A stretch of 64,000 nucleotides of DNA from Caenispirillum salinarum_A. Its GTDB lineage: Bacteria > Pseudomonadota > Alphaproteobacteria > Rhodospirillales > Rhodospirillaceae. The position numbers were made by a program, and so were the translations under genes. Location of the stretch: contig NZ_CP085224.1 in the NCBI RefSeq assembly GCF_044803115.1, positions 4,712,001 to 4,776,000 on the forward strand, given 5' to 3'. A model generated the notes under the pieces. That model worked only from the letters and a program-made list of their open reading frames with translations. It made no database searches and was not told the DNA's origin. How positions within the stretch are numbered: position 1 is the stretch's first letter; each line of letters starts with the position of its first letter. This document shows positions 47,425 to 56,996 of this stretch, in pieces.

Positions 47425-47877
47425 TCAGGACGGCAGGGGCACCGGCACCGGGCGGGCGTCCGGCCGCACGGGCCAGTGAACATCCAGCGCGCACTCGGCC
47501 ACCTTCGGATTCAGCATGTCGCGCAGATAGGCGACCACGCCCGGCCGGTGGGCGATTCCAATGGGTGCCCAGGTGACGCGCAGGTCGTCCCCCTGGGCCG
47601 CCGCCAGCGCCGGGTCGTCGCGCAGGAGGCCGACCGCCGCCGCCAGGTCGCATGTCTGCCCCACATAGAGGCACCGGCCCGCCGGTTCGTCGGCGTCGGC
47701 CCGGGCGGCGTTCCAGACCACGACCACGCCCGGAACGTCCGACAACCCCTCCCGCATCGGATCGATGGACGCCAGCGGCGGATAGGTGAAATCCACCCTG
47801 GACCGGCGCCACATGAGCGGCGCCCCGGGCGGACGGGCATGGGCCGTGGCGGAGCTGGAGATCCCGTGGATGGACAT
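47425..47877 (-). CDS. hypothetical protein, weak GIY-YIG resemblance
   Basis: The 150-residue protein has GVVVVWNAARAD followed by RCLYVGQTCDLAAAV, which recalls the GVYxxxxxxxxxxYVGxT start of GIY-YIG nucleases. The catalytic Arg and Glu that should follow are not convincing, so an active nuclease is doubtful. No signal peptide. It converges on the zinc-ribbon gene and is divergent from the cupin gene. Confidence 0.55.
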   Translation of the reverse strand: MSIHGISSSATAHARPPGAPLMWRRSRVDFTYPPLASIDPMREGLSDVPGVVVVWNAARADADEPAGRCLYVGQTCDLAAAVGLLRDDPALAAAQGDDLRVTWAPIGIAHRPGVVAYLRDMLNPKVAECALDVHWPVRPDARPVPVPLPS

Positions 47878-48002
47878 GCCGTGGTGAGCCTTTCCCCGGA
47901 GCGGCTGGTTTTTCGGTTGTTATCCCGTCATTATCCCCCAGCACGCAGCCGGGACAACCTCGCTGGACGTCATGGATTTCGTGAACTTTCGGGATAGCAC
48001 CA

Positions 48003-48521
48003 ATGTCTGAAGACCTGGACGACGCCCGCCGCATCATCGCGCTTCTCGGCCTGGAGCCCCACCCCGAGGAAGGCGGCTTTTTCGTCGAGACGTGGCGCAG
48101 CGAGCGCCAGGTTTCCGCCGAGGCGCTGGGCGGCATCTACGACGGGCCGCGGTCGGTGGGCACCGCCATCTACTACCTGCTGACGCCCGACACCTTTTCA
48201 GCCCTGCACCGTCTGAAAAGCGAAGAGGTCTTCCACTTCTACATGGGCGACCCGGTGGAGATGCTGCACCTCTACCCCGACGGCCGCGCCGAAAGTGTGA
48301 TGCTGGGCCAGGACATCGTCAACGGCCAGTCGCCCCAGGTCGTCGTCCCGGCCGGCGTCTGGCAGGGCGCGCGCCTGGCCGAGGGCGGACGGGTGGCGCT
48401 GCTGGGATGCACGGTGGCACCGGGATTCGAATTCGCCGACTACGAACACGGCCGGCGGACGGAGCTTCTGGACGGCTGGGCCGCCGCCGCTCCGCTCATC
48501 GAGGCATTGACCACCGAATAA
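48003..48521 (+). CDS. DUF985-type cupin protein
   Basis: The 172-residue protein has the DUF985 pattern: LEPHPEEGGFFVETWRS near the start, YYLLTPDTFSALHRLKSEEV in the middle and VVPAGVWQGARLAEGGR, then LLGCTVAPGFEFADYE. This is a single cupin fold; its substrate is unknown. It is 21 bp upstream of the radical SAM gene, so the two form a likely operon. Confidence 0.85.
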   Translation: MSEDLDDARRIIALLGLEPHPEEGGFFVETWRSERQVSAEALGGIYDGPRSVGTAIYYLLTPDTFSALHRLKSEEVFHFYMGDPVEMLHLYPDGRAESVMLGQDIVNGQSPQVVVPAGVWQGARLAEGGRVALLGCTVAPGFEFADYEHGRRTELLDGWAAAAPLIEALTTE

Positions 48522-48542
48522 CGGGATACGGGAGCCGGCGCC

Positions 48543-49430
48543 ATGCTCGCCTACGACATGCCGCTCTATCGTCCGCCGTCCGAGGGCGACAACCTGATCG
48601 TCCAGGCGACGCTGGGATGTTCGTTCAACCGCTGCGGCTTCTGCTCCATGTACCGCAGCAAGACCTTCAGCGTCCGTCCGCTGGACGAGGTCGAGCGCGA
48701 TGTGGCGCGGGCGGCGGCCGTGTGGCCGGAGGCACATCGGGTCTTCCTGGCCGACGGCGACGCCATGACGCTGCCGGCCGACCGCCTGCACGCCATCCTG
48801 GACATCCTGCACGCCCACCTGCCCCGGCTTGCCCGCGTGTCGGCCTACGCGACACCGGCCAACATCCTGAAAAAGACGCCGGAGGAGCTTGAGTCCCTGC
48901 GGGCGCGCAAGCTGTCGCTGGTCTACATCGGGGTGGAGTCGGGCGATGCCGACATGCTCAAGCGCATCACCAAGGGCGCCAGTCCGCGCGGCATCGCCAC
49001 GGCCCTGAACAAGGCGCGCGACTGCGGCATCAAGACGTCCGCCACCGTCATCCTGGGGCTGGGCGGGCGCACCCACTGGCGCCAGCACATCGAGGGCACG
49101 GCCGAGGTCATCAACCAGGCGCCGCCCAACTTCCTGTCGACCCTGCAACTGTACCTGGAGCCCGAGCGCCGGGCCGACTTCCTGGACACCTTCGCCAAAC
49201 AGGGTGACGCTTTCGTGCCCCAGGACGATCTGGCCGTGCTGGACGAACTGGAGACCCTGCTGCGCCTGCTGGACCCGCCGCGGCCGGTGATCTTCCGCTC
49301 CAACCACGCCAGCAACGCGCTGCCCCTGGCCGGCACCCTGCCGAAGGACTCGCCGCGCCTGGCCGACACCGTGAAGGCCGCACGCGCCGGGCTGGTAGGC
49401 ATGCGGCCTGCCCATCGTCGTAGCCTGTAG
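48543..49430 (+). CDS. radical SAM protein
   Basis: The 295-residue enzyme has an iron-sulfur motif CSFNRCGFC (C26, C31, C34). The spacing is CX4CX2C, not the canonical CX3CX2C, a variant seen in one group of radical SAM proteins. FLADGDAMTLP, YATPANILKKTPEEL and VYIGVESGDADMLKRITKG follow the usual barrel layout, the last with the SAM-contacting GxxSG-like turn. The substrate is unknown. It probably forms an operon with the DUF985 gene. Confidence 0.88.
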   Translation: MLAYDMPLYRPPSEGDNLIVQATLGCSFNRCGFCSMYRSKTFSVRPLDEVERDVARAAAVWPEAHRVFLADGDAMTLPADRLHAILDILHAHLPRLARVSAYATPANILKKTPEELESLRARKLSLVYIGVESGDADMLKRITKGASPRGIATALNKARDCGIKTSATVILGLGGRTHWRQHIEGTAEVINQAPPNFLSTLQLYLEPERRADFLDTFAKQGDAFVPQDDLAVLDELETLLRLLDPPRPVIFRSNHASNALPLAGTLPKDSPRLADTVKAARAGLVGMRPAHRRSL

Positions 49431-49534
49431 CACATAACCAACGTCCAGGTACGCCCCCTCACGCCGCAGGGCTATAGTGACGGTTGAATGACACGGGCGA
49501 AACGCACGTCCGGTCCGTCACAAGGGGGAGTACG

Positions 49535-51244
49535 ATGAGCTTCAAGTCCAAGGTTCTGGCCGTGCTGGCGGCAATCCTGCTGATGGCCGGCGCGGCGGGG
49601 GCCGCCGTCCTGTGGACCGTGTCCGCGCAGCGCCCGGCGCTGAACGACCTCGACCACAAGGCCCACCACCTGGCGGAAACGGTGACACCGCTGGTGCACG
49701 CGGTGGACCGGGTGCTCATCGACATTCCCCAGGTGCAGCAGTGGCTGACCGATGTGGCCGCCACCGGCAACCGCGAGGGCTACGCCGAGGCGGACACGCA
49801 CCTTGAGGACGCGCGCCAACAGGCCGCCCGCGGCATTGATCTGGCGCGGGGCGGCGACATGCCCGCCGTCGCGGCGGCACTGGAAGACGTGCAGGCCAGG
49901 CTCACGCCCTGGTACGAGGCCGGCCGCGCCATGGCCGAGGCCTATGCGTCCGAGGGCCGCGAGGCCGGCAACGCCCGGATGGCGGCCTTCGACGAGGAGG
50001 CCGAGGCCATGAACGCCGCTCTCGCCACCGCCGCCGCCCGCGCCGCCGAGGTCCAGGCGGAGGCCCTGGCCGCCGCCACAAGGGATGCCCGCGCCGCCGA
50101 TGCCGCCGCCCAGCAACTCACCACCCTGGTCATCGTGCTGACCGTCGTCGGCGCCGCCGTGGCACTCATCGGCGGCACGATCCTGGTGCGGCTGGTCAAC
50201 GGCGTCGTGTCGGGGCTGGAGCATGATGTGGCCGTGGTCTCCGCCAAGGGGTCGGAGCCCCTGCGCCTGACCGCCGGCCGGAAGGACGAGTTCGGCCGGA
50301 TCGGCGCGCGGCTGGAGGAATTCCGCGACGCCCTGGTGCATGCCGCCGAGGTGGAGCGGGACCAGGCCGCCCGGGCCGCCCGCGCCGAGGACGACCGCCG
50401 CGCCCTGCTCGACCGTCTGGCCGACGAACTTCGCGAGGGCGTCCAGGCGGTGGTGAACGGCATCACCTCGGCCGTCGGGGAGATGCACGCCACCGCAGAG
50501 GCCATGTCCGACACCGCCAGCGAGACCAGCGACCAGGCGGGCATGGTCACCGCCGCCGCCGAACAGGCCGCCGCCAACGTCCACACCGTCGCGGCGGCGG
50601 CCGAGGAACTGTCGTCCTCCATCGCCGAGATCAGCCGGCAGGTGGAGGAAAGCTCGGACATCTCGCGCGATGCCGTCGACAAGGCGGCCCGCGCCAGCGA
50701 CATCATGAACAGCCTGTCCACCGCCGCCGACCGCATCGGCGAAGTGGTCGCCATGATCACCGACATCGCCGAGCAGACCAACCTGCTGGCGCTCAATGCC
50801 ACCATCGAGGCCGCCCGCGCCGGCGAGGCGGGCAAGGGCTTCGCCGTGGTGGCGAACGAAGTGAAGAACCTCGCCAACCAGACCAGCAGGGCGACGGAGG
50901 AAATCGCCAGCCAGATCGGTGGGGTGCAGTCGGCAACCGAAGAGGCCGTGGCCGCCATCGGCGAGATCACCACCACCATCGACCGCATCAGCACGATCAC
51001 CCACCAGGTGGCCGACTCCATGGACCAGCAGGACAAGGCGACGCAGGAAATCGCCCGCAACGTCGCCGAGGTCTCAAGCGGCACCCAGCAGGTGACCGAC
51101 ACCATCGGCACGGTGAACATGAACGCGCAGGAAACCGGTCAGGCCGCGCAGCAGGTGCTTGCCAGTTCCGACAGCCTGGCGCGGCAGGCTGACCTTCTGA
51201 ACAGCCGGGTGGCGGAGGTGGTCGACCACATCCGGGCCGCTTGA
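49535..51244 (+). CDS. methyl-accepting chemotaxis protein
   Basis: The 569-residue protein has an N-terminal membrane segment (about residues 7-28) and a periplasmic helical domain (about 30-205, 4-helix-bundle type). A second membrane segment (LVIVLTVVGAAVALIGGTIL) and a HAMP domain follow, and then the signalling domain with the conserved hairpin tip IEAARAGEAGKGFAVVANEV. It would sense a small ligand and control CheA. The ATG at 49535 follows AGGGGGAG closely; the frame is open upstream. The ligand cannot be read from the sequence. Confidence 0.93.
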   Translation: MSFKSKVLAVLAAILLMAGAAGAAVLWTVSAQRPALNDLDHKAHHLAETVTPLVHAVDRVLIDIPQVQQWLTDVAATGNREGYAEADTHLEDARQQAARGIDLARGGDMPAVAAALEDVQARLTPWYEAGRAMAEAYASEGREAGNARMAAFDEEAEAMNAALATAAARAAEVQAEALAAATRDARAADAAAQQLTTLVIVLTVVGAAVALIGGTILVRLVNGVVSGLEHDVAVVSAKGSEPLRLTAGRKDEFGRIGARLEEFRDALVHAAEVERDQAARAARAEDDRRALLDRLADELREGVQAVVNGITSAVGEMHATAEAMSDTASETSDQAGMVTAAAEQAAANVHTVAAAAEELSSSIAEISRQVEESSDISRDAVDKAARASDIMNSLSTAADRIGEVVAMITDIAEQTNLLALNATIEAARAGEAGKGFAVVANEVKNLANQTSRATEEIASQIGGVQSATEEAVAAIGEITTTIDRISTITHQVADSMDQQDKATQEIARNVAEVSSGTQQVTDTIGTVNMNAQETGQAAQQVLASSDSLARQADLLNSRVAEVVDHIRAA

Positions 51245-51339
51245 CCGGCAACGGCATGGCCCGCCCCACCCGCAGGCGTTGCGCCGCAGGCTCCGGCACG
51301 CCATCTTCCGGGGCAGCCATCCACGACACGGAGCCCCGC

Positions 51340-51948
51340 ATGTCCGCCTTCTGGGACGACAAGTTCGCCGGCCACACCCACGCCTACGGCACGGAGCCCA
51401 ACGCCTTCCTGGTCTCGCAGCGCCACCGGCTGGAGCGCGGGATGGAGGTGCTGTCGGTGGCCGACGGCGAGGGCCGCAACGGCGTATGGCTGGCCCAGCA
51501 GGGCATGCGGGTGACCACCGTCGACGGCTCGGCCGTCGGCGTGCAGAAGGCGCTGAAGCTGGCACTCGACCGGCGCGTGAACATCCGCGCCCAGGTGGCC
51601 GACCTGACGGACTGGCACTGGCCGGTGGCGACGTTCGATGCCGTGGTGGCCATGTTCATCCACTTCGCGCCGGAGCTTCGCCGCGACATGCACCATGCCA
51701 TGTTCGCCGCCCTCAAGCCCGGCGGCCTGCTTATCATGGAGGGCTTTCATCCCGCCCAGCGCGACCTGGGCCTGACCAGCGGCGGCCCGCCGGTGCGCGA
51801 GATGCTGTTCGACGCCGAAACGCTGGCCGCCGACTTCCAGGGCATGGACATCCTGGAGCTTGAGGAAGCCGCCCCGGTGCTGGACGAGGGCCCGCTGCAC
51901 CAGGGCGAGGCGCGGACCACCCGGCTGGTGGCGCGGCGGCCGGAATAG
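51340..51948 (+). CDS. TehB-like SAM-dependent methyltransferase
   Basis: The 202-residue protein starts MSAFWDDKFAGHTHAYGTEP and has a SAM-binding motif (LSVADGEGRNGVWLAQQG), VDGSAVGV and FDAVVAMFIHFAPELR, as in TehB/SAM methyltransferases linked to tellurite and thiopurine resistance. The start is chosen to match the family; the frame extends upstream to 51241 within 4 bp of the chemoreceptor stop. The substrate is unknown. Confidence 0.88.
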   Translation: MSAFWDDKFAGHTHAYGTEPNAFLVSQRHRLERGMEVLSVADGEGRNGVWLAQQGMRVTTVDGSAVGVQKALKLALDRRVNIRAQVADLTDWHWPVATFDAVVAMFIHFAPELRRDMHHAMFAALKPGGLLIMEGFHPAQRDLGLTSGGPPVREMLFDAETLAADFQGMDILELEEAAPVLDEGPLHQGEARTTRLVARRPE

Positions 51949-51960
51949 GGGGCCGCGGCG

Positions 51961-52530
51961 TCAGTCGCCGGCCATTTCCGCCAGCTCGGGGCGCGAATAG
52001 GGCACGACGACCCGGCCATCGGCGTCGACGCTGATGTCGTCGGCGGGAACGATCAACCTGTTCCGCCCTGGCGGGACCCAGTCACCCTTCAATGCCAGCG
52101 ACAGGCGCGGGTTGCCGTCGGCATCGCCGACCACGTCGTCCAGATCACCCACGGCCTCGCCGTCAGCGGTGTGAACCGGCCGGCCCACGAGGTCGCCCAG
52201 GCGCGCCGACCCGCCGCCCTGGGCGGCGATCATGCGGTCAACGAAACGGTCGGTGGCCGCGTTGACCTCCTCCACCTCCTCTGCGGTCACGCCGGGCGCG
52301 CCGGAGCCAGAGCGAGGCGCCGTGGCGGCCTGCTCGGCCTTGGGGACGGGGTTCTGCACGGTGTCGGCCCGGGGCCCGGCCGTCGGCTCCTGCGCCTGCT
52401 CGGCGGCGGACTGGCCCATCCAGCTTTCGTTCGGTTTCGTGTCCTTGGGAGCTTCCGCGGCCTCCACCAGTCCGGCGAAGGCGATGAGCGGAACGGCGAG
52501 CGCGATGGTGCGGCGGAACGGGGTCCTCAT
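51961..52530 (-). CDS. secreted PRC-barrel domain protein
   Basis: The 189-residue protein has a signal peptide (RTIALAVPLIAFAGLVEAAEA), a Pro/Ala-rich linker and a C-terminal PRC-barrel domain (about residues 105-185, GDLVGRPVHTADGEAVGDLD). PRC barrels are small beta domains that bind RNA or protein partners; exported forms are common in alphaproteobacteria but of unknown role. GGGAGA precedes the ATG. It converges on the methyltransferase gene. Confidence 0.82.
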   Translation of the reverse strand: MRTPFRRTIALAVPLIAFAGLVEAAEAPKDTKPNESWMGQSAAEQAQEPTAGPRADTVQNPVPKAEQAATAPRSGSGAPGVTAEEVEEVNAATDRFVDRMIAAQGGGSARLGDLVGRPVHTADGEAVGDLDDVVGDADGNPRLSLALKGDWVPPGRNRLIVPADDISVDADGRVVVPYSRPELAEMAGD

Positions 52531-52633
52531 GGGCGTCTCCCTTGGCGCGTCGGGCCGTCCTTTCAACGGCTCTTGGATCGTTATCAACGCACCACGCCCG
52601 CCAGGGATCATTCACCGCCCGCCGGACGCGGCC

Positions 52634-53257
52634 CTACAGCGGCGGCAGCTCCTGGATCTCCAGCGCCCGCGCCGCGGCGGGCCGATCCTGCACCCGGCGC
52701 ACCAGCGCCAGATACGCCGGATAGGCCGCCGGGTCGTGGTCCATGCGGGCCGCCCAGCGCAGGAAGACCGTCAGGTGCGCGTCCACCACCGAGAAATCGC
52801 CCAGCGCAAACCCTTTCTCGGGCAGGCGGCCGTCGATTTCGCGCATCAGGGTGTCGTAGCGCTGCCGCGCCGCCGCCTGCATGGGCTCCTTCGCCTGCCC
52901 CTCGCCCAGGAACCGCTCGGGCCGGAAGAAGGTGGCGAAGGTGACGTGAACGGTGGACGCCAGCCAGTTCATCCACTCATGCGCCCGCGCGCGCCCCAGC
53001 GGATCGGTCGGGATCAGCCTGGCCTCGGGGTGTGCGTCCGCCAGGTAGCACATGATGGCATGGGTCTCGGTCAGCACCTGCCCGTCGTCGAGTTCCAGCA
53101 CCGGCACCCGGCGGCGCGGGTTGATGGCACCGAAAGCGTCGGTCATGTGCTCCCCCTTGGCCAGGGTGATGCGCACGGGCTCGTAGGCCGCTCCCGTTTC
53201 CTCGATGACGATGTGGGGCGCAAGCGCGCAGGAGCCGGGGGAATAGTAGAGACGCAT
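52634..53257 (-). CDS. glutathione S-transferase
   Basis: The 207-residue protein has a thioredoxin-like N-domain with YYSPGSCALAPHIVIEETG (Ser/Cys active-site region of beta-class enzymes), RRRVPVLELDDGQVLTETHA (cis-Pro and glutathione-binding ETHA) and a helical C-domain with FALGDFSVVDAHLTVFLRW (N-capping box). It conjugates or reduces substrates with glutathione in the cytoplasm. A gene for glutathione synthesis (gshA) is nearby on the same strand. Confidence 0.93.
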   Translation of the reverse strand: MRLYYSPGSCALAPHIVIEETGAAYEPVRITLAKGEHMTDAFGAINPRRRVPVLELDDGQVLTETHAIMCYLADAHPEARLIPTDPLGRARAHEWMNWLASTVHVTFATFFRPERFLGEGQAKEPMQAAARQRYDTLMREIDGRLPEKGFALGDFSVVDAHLTVFLRWAARMDHDPAAYPAYLALVRRVQDRPAAARALEIQELPPL

Positions 53258-53316
53258 GGGCGGAACCCCTCCTTCAGGACAATCCGCCGCCAGAATACCC
53301 GACCGATCGGTTCAGG

Positions 53317-54633
53317 TTAAGGGCCGCTCCGCGGGTCGTCGCCGGCACCGGACGCCGCCTTGCGCGGGGCCCGCGCCTCGTCGCCCGCGCGCGGGGGCAT
53401 CTCGGCGCGGCGGCGTCCGGGCTCCACCACCACGTTGGCGGGCTCCTCCGGTGCTTCAGGCGCCGCTTCCGCTTCCACGGCCGCGTCGGCGTCCTCGGGC
53501 GTCTCGGCCTCGACCAGGTGCGTCTCGTGCGCGGACTGCGCCCGACGGCGCACCGACTCGACCGCCTCGCGATCGATGAGGCCAAGCCCGCAGGCGTGTT
53601 CGGCCATGGCCGTGCTGTCGGACGCCAGCAGCAGGCTGGAGCCCTTCTTCACCGCTTCTTCCGCCATGGCCTCGATCTCGCTGACCCGGCCCTCGTCCTT
53701 GGAGACGTTGCGGATGTAGACCGCCAGAATGCGGTCGCAGTGGTCGTGGATGACCTGGCGATAGACCTCGGGGTCGTGCTGGCCGCTGTCGCCGATCAGG
53801 ATCACCGGCAGGTCGTCGTAGAGTTCCAGCATGCGGTCGATGAGCTGGCGCTTGTGGTCGACGGCCTTGCGCGGCAGCGGACTGCTCCACCGCAGGCCCC
53901 ACTCGCGCAGGAACAGGATCGGCCCGACCGGAATGCCGCGCGACTGGAAGAAGGTGTCCAGCATGTCGTAGATGCCCCACGGCCCGCGTGAGACATAGAG
54001 CATGGGGTTCCTTTCGTCCCCGCCCACCCCGTCGTGCAGCGCACGATAAAAGACGGAGACGCCGGGAAAGGCCGTGCGGCTGTCCGCGTCGGCGACGAAC
54101 AGCCGCCACAGCATGCCCAGGCGGTTGGCGACGCCCGTGTACATGATGGTGTCGTCGATGTCGCTGATGACCACGTAGCGGCAGTGGTCGGGCGGGATGA
54201 AGACCTGTGCCTCGGCCTCCACCGGCTCTGGCTCCTCCAGGGTCAGGCGCACCGCGTGCCATTCGCGGCCGTCCTCCACCGGCTCGGCGAGGCGCAGGTG
54301 GATGCGGAAATACCCGTCGCGGTCGGTCTCCACCTCCTGCGAGGCGCCCTTGAAGCAAGCCGCGATCTTTGCGCCCTTGATTCCCCGGCGGGAGATGCGG
54401 CGGCCGATGTCGCGCAGGTGGCGGCGCATCGATTCGTCATCGGCGCCGGAGCCCCGCCCGCTCTGGCGGAAGACCCGGCCGATCAGAAAGATTTCCGTGC
54501 GTGACCCATAGCCACGGTACGGCTGCACCACCACGCCGCCCTTGCCGGCGGAATGGCGCACGGGCCGCGCCGCCAGACGAACGGCGGAATAGGTGGCTTT
54601 CCTCAGGCGATGGAACAGGCCGGAGCCGGGCAT
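53317..54633 (-). CDS. App1-like phosphatidate phosphatase (DUF2183)
   Basis: The protein has an N-terminal beta domain (about residues 25-165), then the HAD-type App1 domain with VVISDIDDTIMYTGV (DxDxT), MLYVSRGPWGIYD, VDHKRQLIDRML and VILIGDSGQHDPEVY, all hallmarks of the family whose yeast member App1 is a phosphatidate phosphatase. The C-terminal 80 residues are Ala/Glu/Pro-rich and low in complexity. The start at 54633 (MPGSGLF) is likely; the frame is open to 54687. It is 72 bp downstream of gshA. Confidence 0.88.
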   Translation of the reverse strand: MPGSGLFHRLRKATYSAVRLAARPVRHSAGKGGVVVQPYRGYGSRTEIFLIGRVFRQSGRGSGADDESMRRHLRDIGRRISRRGIKGAKIAACFKGASQEVETDRDGYFRIHLRLAEPVEDGREWHAVRLTLEEPEPVEAEAQVFIPPDHCRYVVISDIDDTIMYTGVANRLGMLWRLFVADADSRTAFPGVSVFYRALHDGVGGDERNPMLYVSRGPWGIYDMLDTFFQSRGIPVGPILFLREWGLRWSSPLPRKAVDHKRQLIDRMLELYDDLPVILIGDSGQHDPEVYRQVIHDHCDRILAVYIRNVSKDEGRVSEIEAMAEEAVKKGSSLLLASDSTAMAEHACGLGLIDREAVESVRRRAQSAHETHLVEAETPEDADAAVEAEAAPEAPEEPANVVVEPGRRRAEMPPRAGDEARAPRKAASGAGDDPRSGP

Positions 54634-54705
54634 GGGGCGCGTCCTTCCGATGATACGGGTCCTTGCCGTATCAACGAGTGGGATCACCCCTCGTTTCGCG
54701 CCGCC

Positions 54706-56082
54706 CTAATATGCGTAGGCCGCCCACAGCGGTTCCAGGCTGCCGTTCCACTGCTTCTCGTAGGCGTCGAGAAGCTCGTCGGCCGGCGTCTTGCCGCTTT
54801 CGGCGATGCGCTGGAGGGGCTCCAGGAAGCCGCTTTCGTCGGCGCCGTCGGCCGACAGGATGGAGCGGCGGCCAAGCCCGTCGCGGCAGATGCGCAGGGC
54901 TTCCAGCGCCAGGTCCTGCACCGTGCCGTCGCGGAAGGGAGTCCGCAGGGCGGTCCTGGGCACGGCGGCGTGCAGCGCGGCGCGCTCCTCGGCCGTCCAG
55001 TCCTTCACCAGGTCCCAGGCGGCATCCAGCGATTGGGTGTCGTAAAGAAGCCCGGCCCAGAAGGCCGGCAGGGCGCACAGCCGGCTCCACGGGCCGCCGT
55101 CGGCGCCGCGCATCTCCATGTACTTCTTCATGCGCACGTCGGGGAAGGCGGTGGAGGCGTGGTCGGCCCAGTCGCCCATGGTGGGCGTTTCGCCGGGCAA
55201 CTCGGGCAGCTTGCCCTCCATGAAGTCGCGGAAGGAGCGGCCGGCCAGATCCACGAACTTGCCGTCGCGCATGACGAAATACATGGGCACGTCCAGCAGA
55301 TAGTCGACATAGCGCTCGAAGCCAAAGCCGTCCTCGAAGGCGAACTCGGGGAAGCCGGAACGCTGATAGTCCGTGTCCGTCCAGATGTGGGCGCGGTAGC
55401 TGCGGTAGCCGTTGGGCCGTCCCTCGGTGAACGGGGAATTCGCCCACAGCGCCGTCGCCACGGGCTGCAACGCGCTGGCGACGCGGAACTTCTTCACCAT
55501 GTCCGATTCGCTGGCGAAATCCATATTCACCTGCACGGTGCAGGTGCGCAGCATCATGTCGAGCCCCAGGGTGCCGACGCGCGGCATGTGGGCCTTCATG
55601 ATCGCGTAGCGGCCCTTGGGCATCCAGTGCATATGGTCGCGCGTCCAGGTAGGCGCGAATCCCAGCCCGATGAGCCCCACACCCAGGCTTTCGGCCACCT
55701 CGCGCACCTGGCGGCGATGGGTGGTGACCTCGGTGCAGGTCTCGTGAACGGTGCGTAGCGGCGCGCCGGAAAGCTCAAGCTGCCCGCCCGGCTCCAGGCT
55801 GATGGAGCTGCCGTCGGGGCGCGTCATGGCGATGACGTTCTCGCCCTCGGTCACCGGCGCCCAACCGTAGGCCTCCAGGCCCTTCAGCATGTCGCGGATG
55901 CCCGGCCCGCCGCCCGTGTCGGCGTAGGGCAGCGGGGCCTTGTCCGACAGGCGATAGCAGAACTTCTCGTGCTCGGTGCCCAGGCGCCAGTCCTCGGCCG
56001 GCCTGCAGCCGCTCTCCAGCCAGGCCACCAGGTCGTCGCGGCCGGTGACGGGTTGCAGGTTCGGCTTGGAGGGTCCGGACAT
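54706..56082 (-). CDS. gshA: glutamate-cysteine ligase, plant/proteobacterial class
   Basis: The 458-residue enzyme makes gamma-glutamylcysteine, the first step of glutathione synthesis. Class motifs are LGTEHEKFCYRL, SISLEPGGQLELSGAP, MPKGRYAIMKAHMPRVGTLG, RTCTVQVNMDF and ANSPFTEGRPNGYRSYRA. The start at MSGPSKP is chosen because it leaves the expected short N-terminus; the frame is open to 56130. It lies 62 bp after rsmE and may be in an operon with it. Confidence 0.95.
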   Translation of the reverse strand: MSGPSKPNLQPVTGRDDLVAWLESGCRPAEDWRLGTEHEKFCYRLSDKAPLPYADTGGGPGIRDMLKGLEAYGWAPVTEGENVIAMTRPDGSSISLEPGGQLELSGAPLRTVHETCTEVTTHRRQVREVAESLGVGLIGLGFAPTWTRDHMHWMPKGRYAIMKAHMPRVGTLGLDMMLRTCTVQVNMDFASESDMVKKFRVASALQPVATALWANSPFTEGRPNGYRSYRAHIWTDTDYQRSGFPEFAFEDGFGFERYVDYLLDVPMYFVMRDGKFVDLAGRSFRDFMEGKLPELPGETPTMGDWADHASTAFPDVRMKKYMEMRGADGGPWSRLCALPAFWAGLLYDTQSLDAAWDLVKDWTAEERAALHAAVPRTALRTPFRDGTVQDLALEALRICRDGLGRRSILSADGADESGFLEPLQRIAESGKTPADELLDAYEKQWNGSLEPLWAAYAY

Positions 56083-56144
56083 GGACGATGGCTCCGCTGG
56101 GAATGCTTGAAGATGAAAGGAACGCGACACAGCCGCCCGGCGCT

Positions 56145-56918
56145 TCAGCGGAAGGCGGGGCCGCCGGACTGCCAGTCGCCGCGCACCGCCTGCCAGACGG
56201 TCAACGCGGCAAGCGCGGCCGTCTCGGCGCGCAGAATTCGCGGGCCGAGGCCGACCGGAACAACAAAGTCCAGGCGTCGCAAATGGTCAAGTTCCGATTG
56301 GGCGAAACCACCCTCCGGCCCGATCAGGAAAGCCGCAATGGCCCCACCGGACCCCGCCGCCACGTCGGGGAGCGGAGTGCCACGCCCCGTCTCGTCGGCG
56401 ATGAACAGCGGTCGCCCCGGCGCGCGCTCCGACCAGCCCGCCAGAAGGTCGGGCAGGCTGACGGGCTCCGCCACCTCGGGCACGGTCAGCCGCTCGCACT
56501 GTTCGGCGGCTTCGATGGCGTTGGCGCGGGCGCGCTCGGCGTTGAAGCGCGCGGCATTGGTGCGCGCGGTCATCACCGGCTGAAGGCGCGAGACGCCCAG
56601 TTCCACGGCCTTCTGCACCACCATGTCGGTGGCGTCCTTCTTCAACGGTGCAAAGCACAGCCAGGCATCGGGCCCGGTCGCCTGAGGCCGCATCCGCCCG
56701 GCCACCGTCAGTGTCGCGGCCTTTTTGGACACGCGCGCGATCTCGGCCCGCCATTCGCCGTCGCGGCCGTTGAACAGCGCCACCGCCTCGCCTTCCTTCG
56801 CGCGCATCACCGTGCCCAGGTAGTGCGCCTGGGCCTGGGGAAGGTCGACGGCGGCCCCTTCGGCCAGGTCCGCCTCCACGAACAGGCGATAGCGCGGGCG
56901 GACAAGCGTCTCGGACAT
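56145..56918 (-). CDS. rsmE: 16S rRNA (uracil-1498-N3)-methyltransferase
   Basis: The 257-residue protein has a PUA-like N-domain (YRLFVEADLAEGAAVDL, HYLGTVMRAKEGEAVALFNG) and a SPOUT methyltransferase domain with ELGVSRLQPVMTART, IAAFLIGPEGGFAQSELDHL and LGPRILRAETAALAAL (knot region). It methylates U1498 of 16S rRNA. The ATG at 56918 gives the family's usual start. It is divergent from ubiA with a 78-bp gap. Confidence 0.96.
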   Translation of the reverse strand: MSETLVRPRYRLFVEADLAEGAAVDLPQAQAHYLGTVMRAKEGEAVALFNGRDGEWRAEIARVSKKAATLTVAGRMRPQATGPDAWLCFAPLKKDATDMVVQKAVELGVSRLQPVMTARTNAARFNAERARANAIEAAEQCERLTVPEVAEPVSLPDLLAGWSERAPGRPLFIADETGRGTPLPDVAAGSGGAIAAFLIGPEGGFAQSELDHLRRLDFVVPVGLGPRILRAETAALAALTVWQAVRGDWQSGGPAFR

Positions 56919-56996
56919 GGAAGCGGGCACCTCTTTCGGCGTGGTCGCGACTCCGCCGGCTTGAGCGACGGGCGGTCCTTGTATATGAATCGGGCC

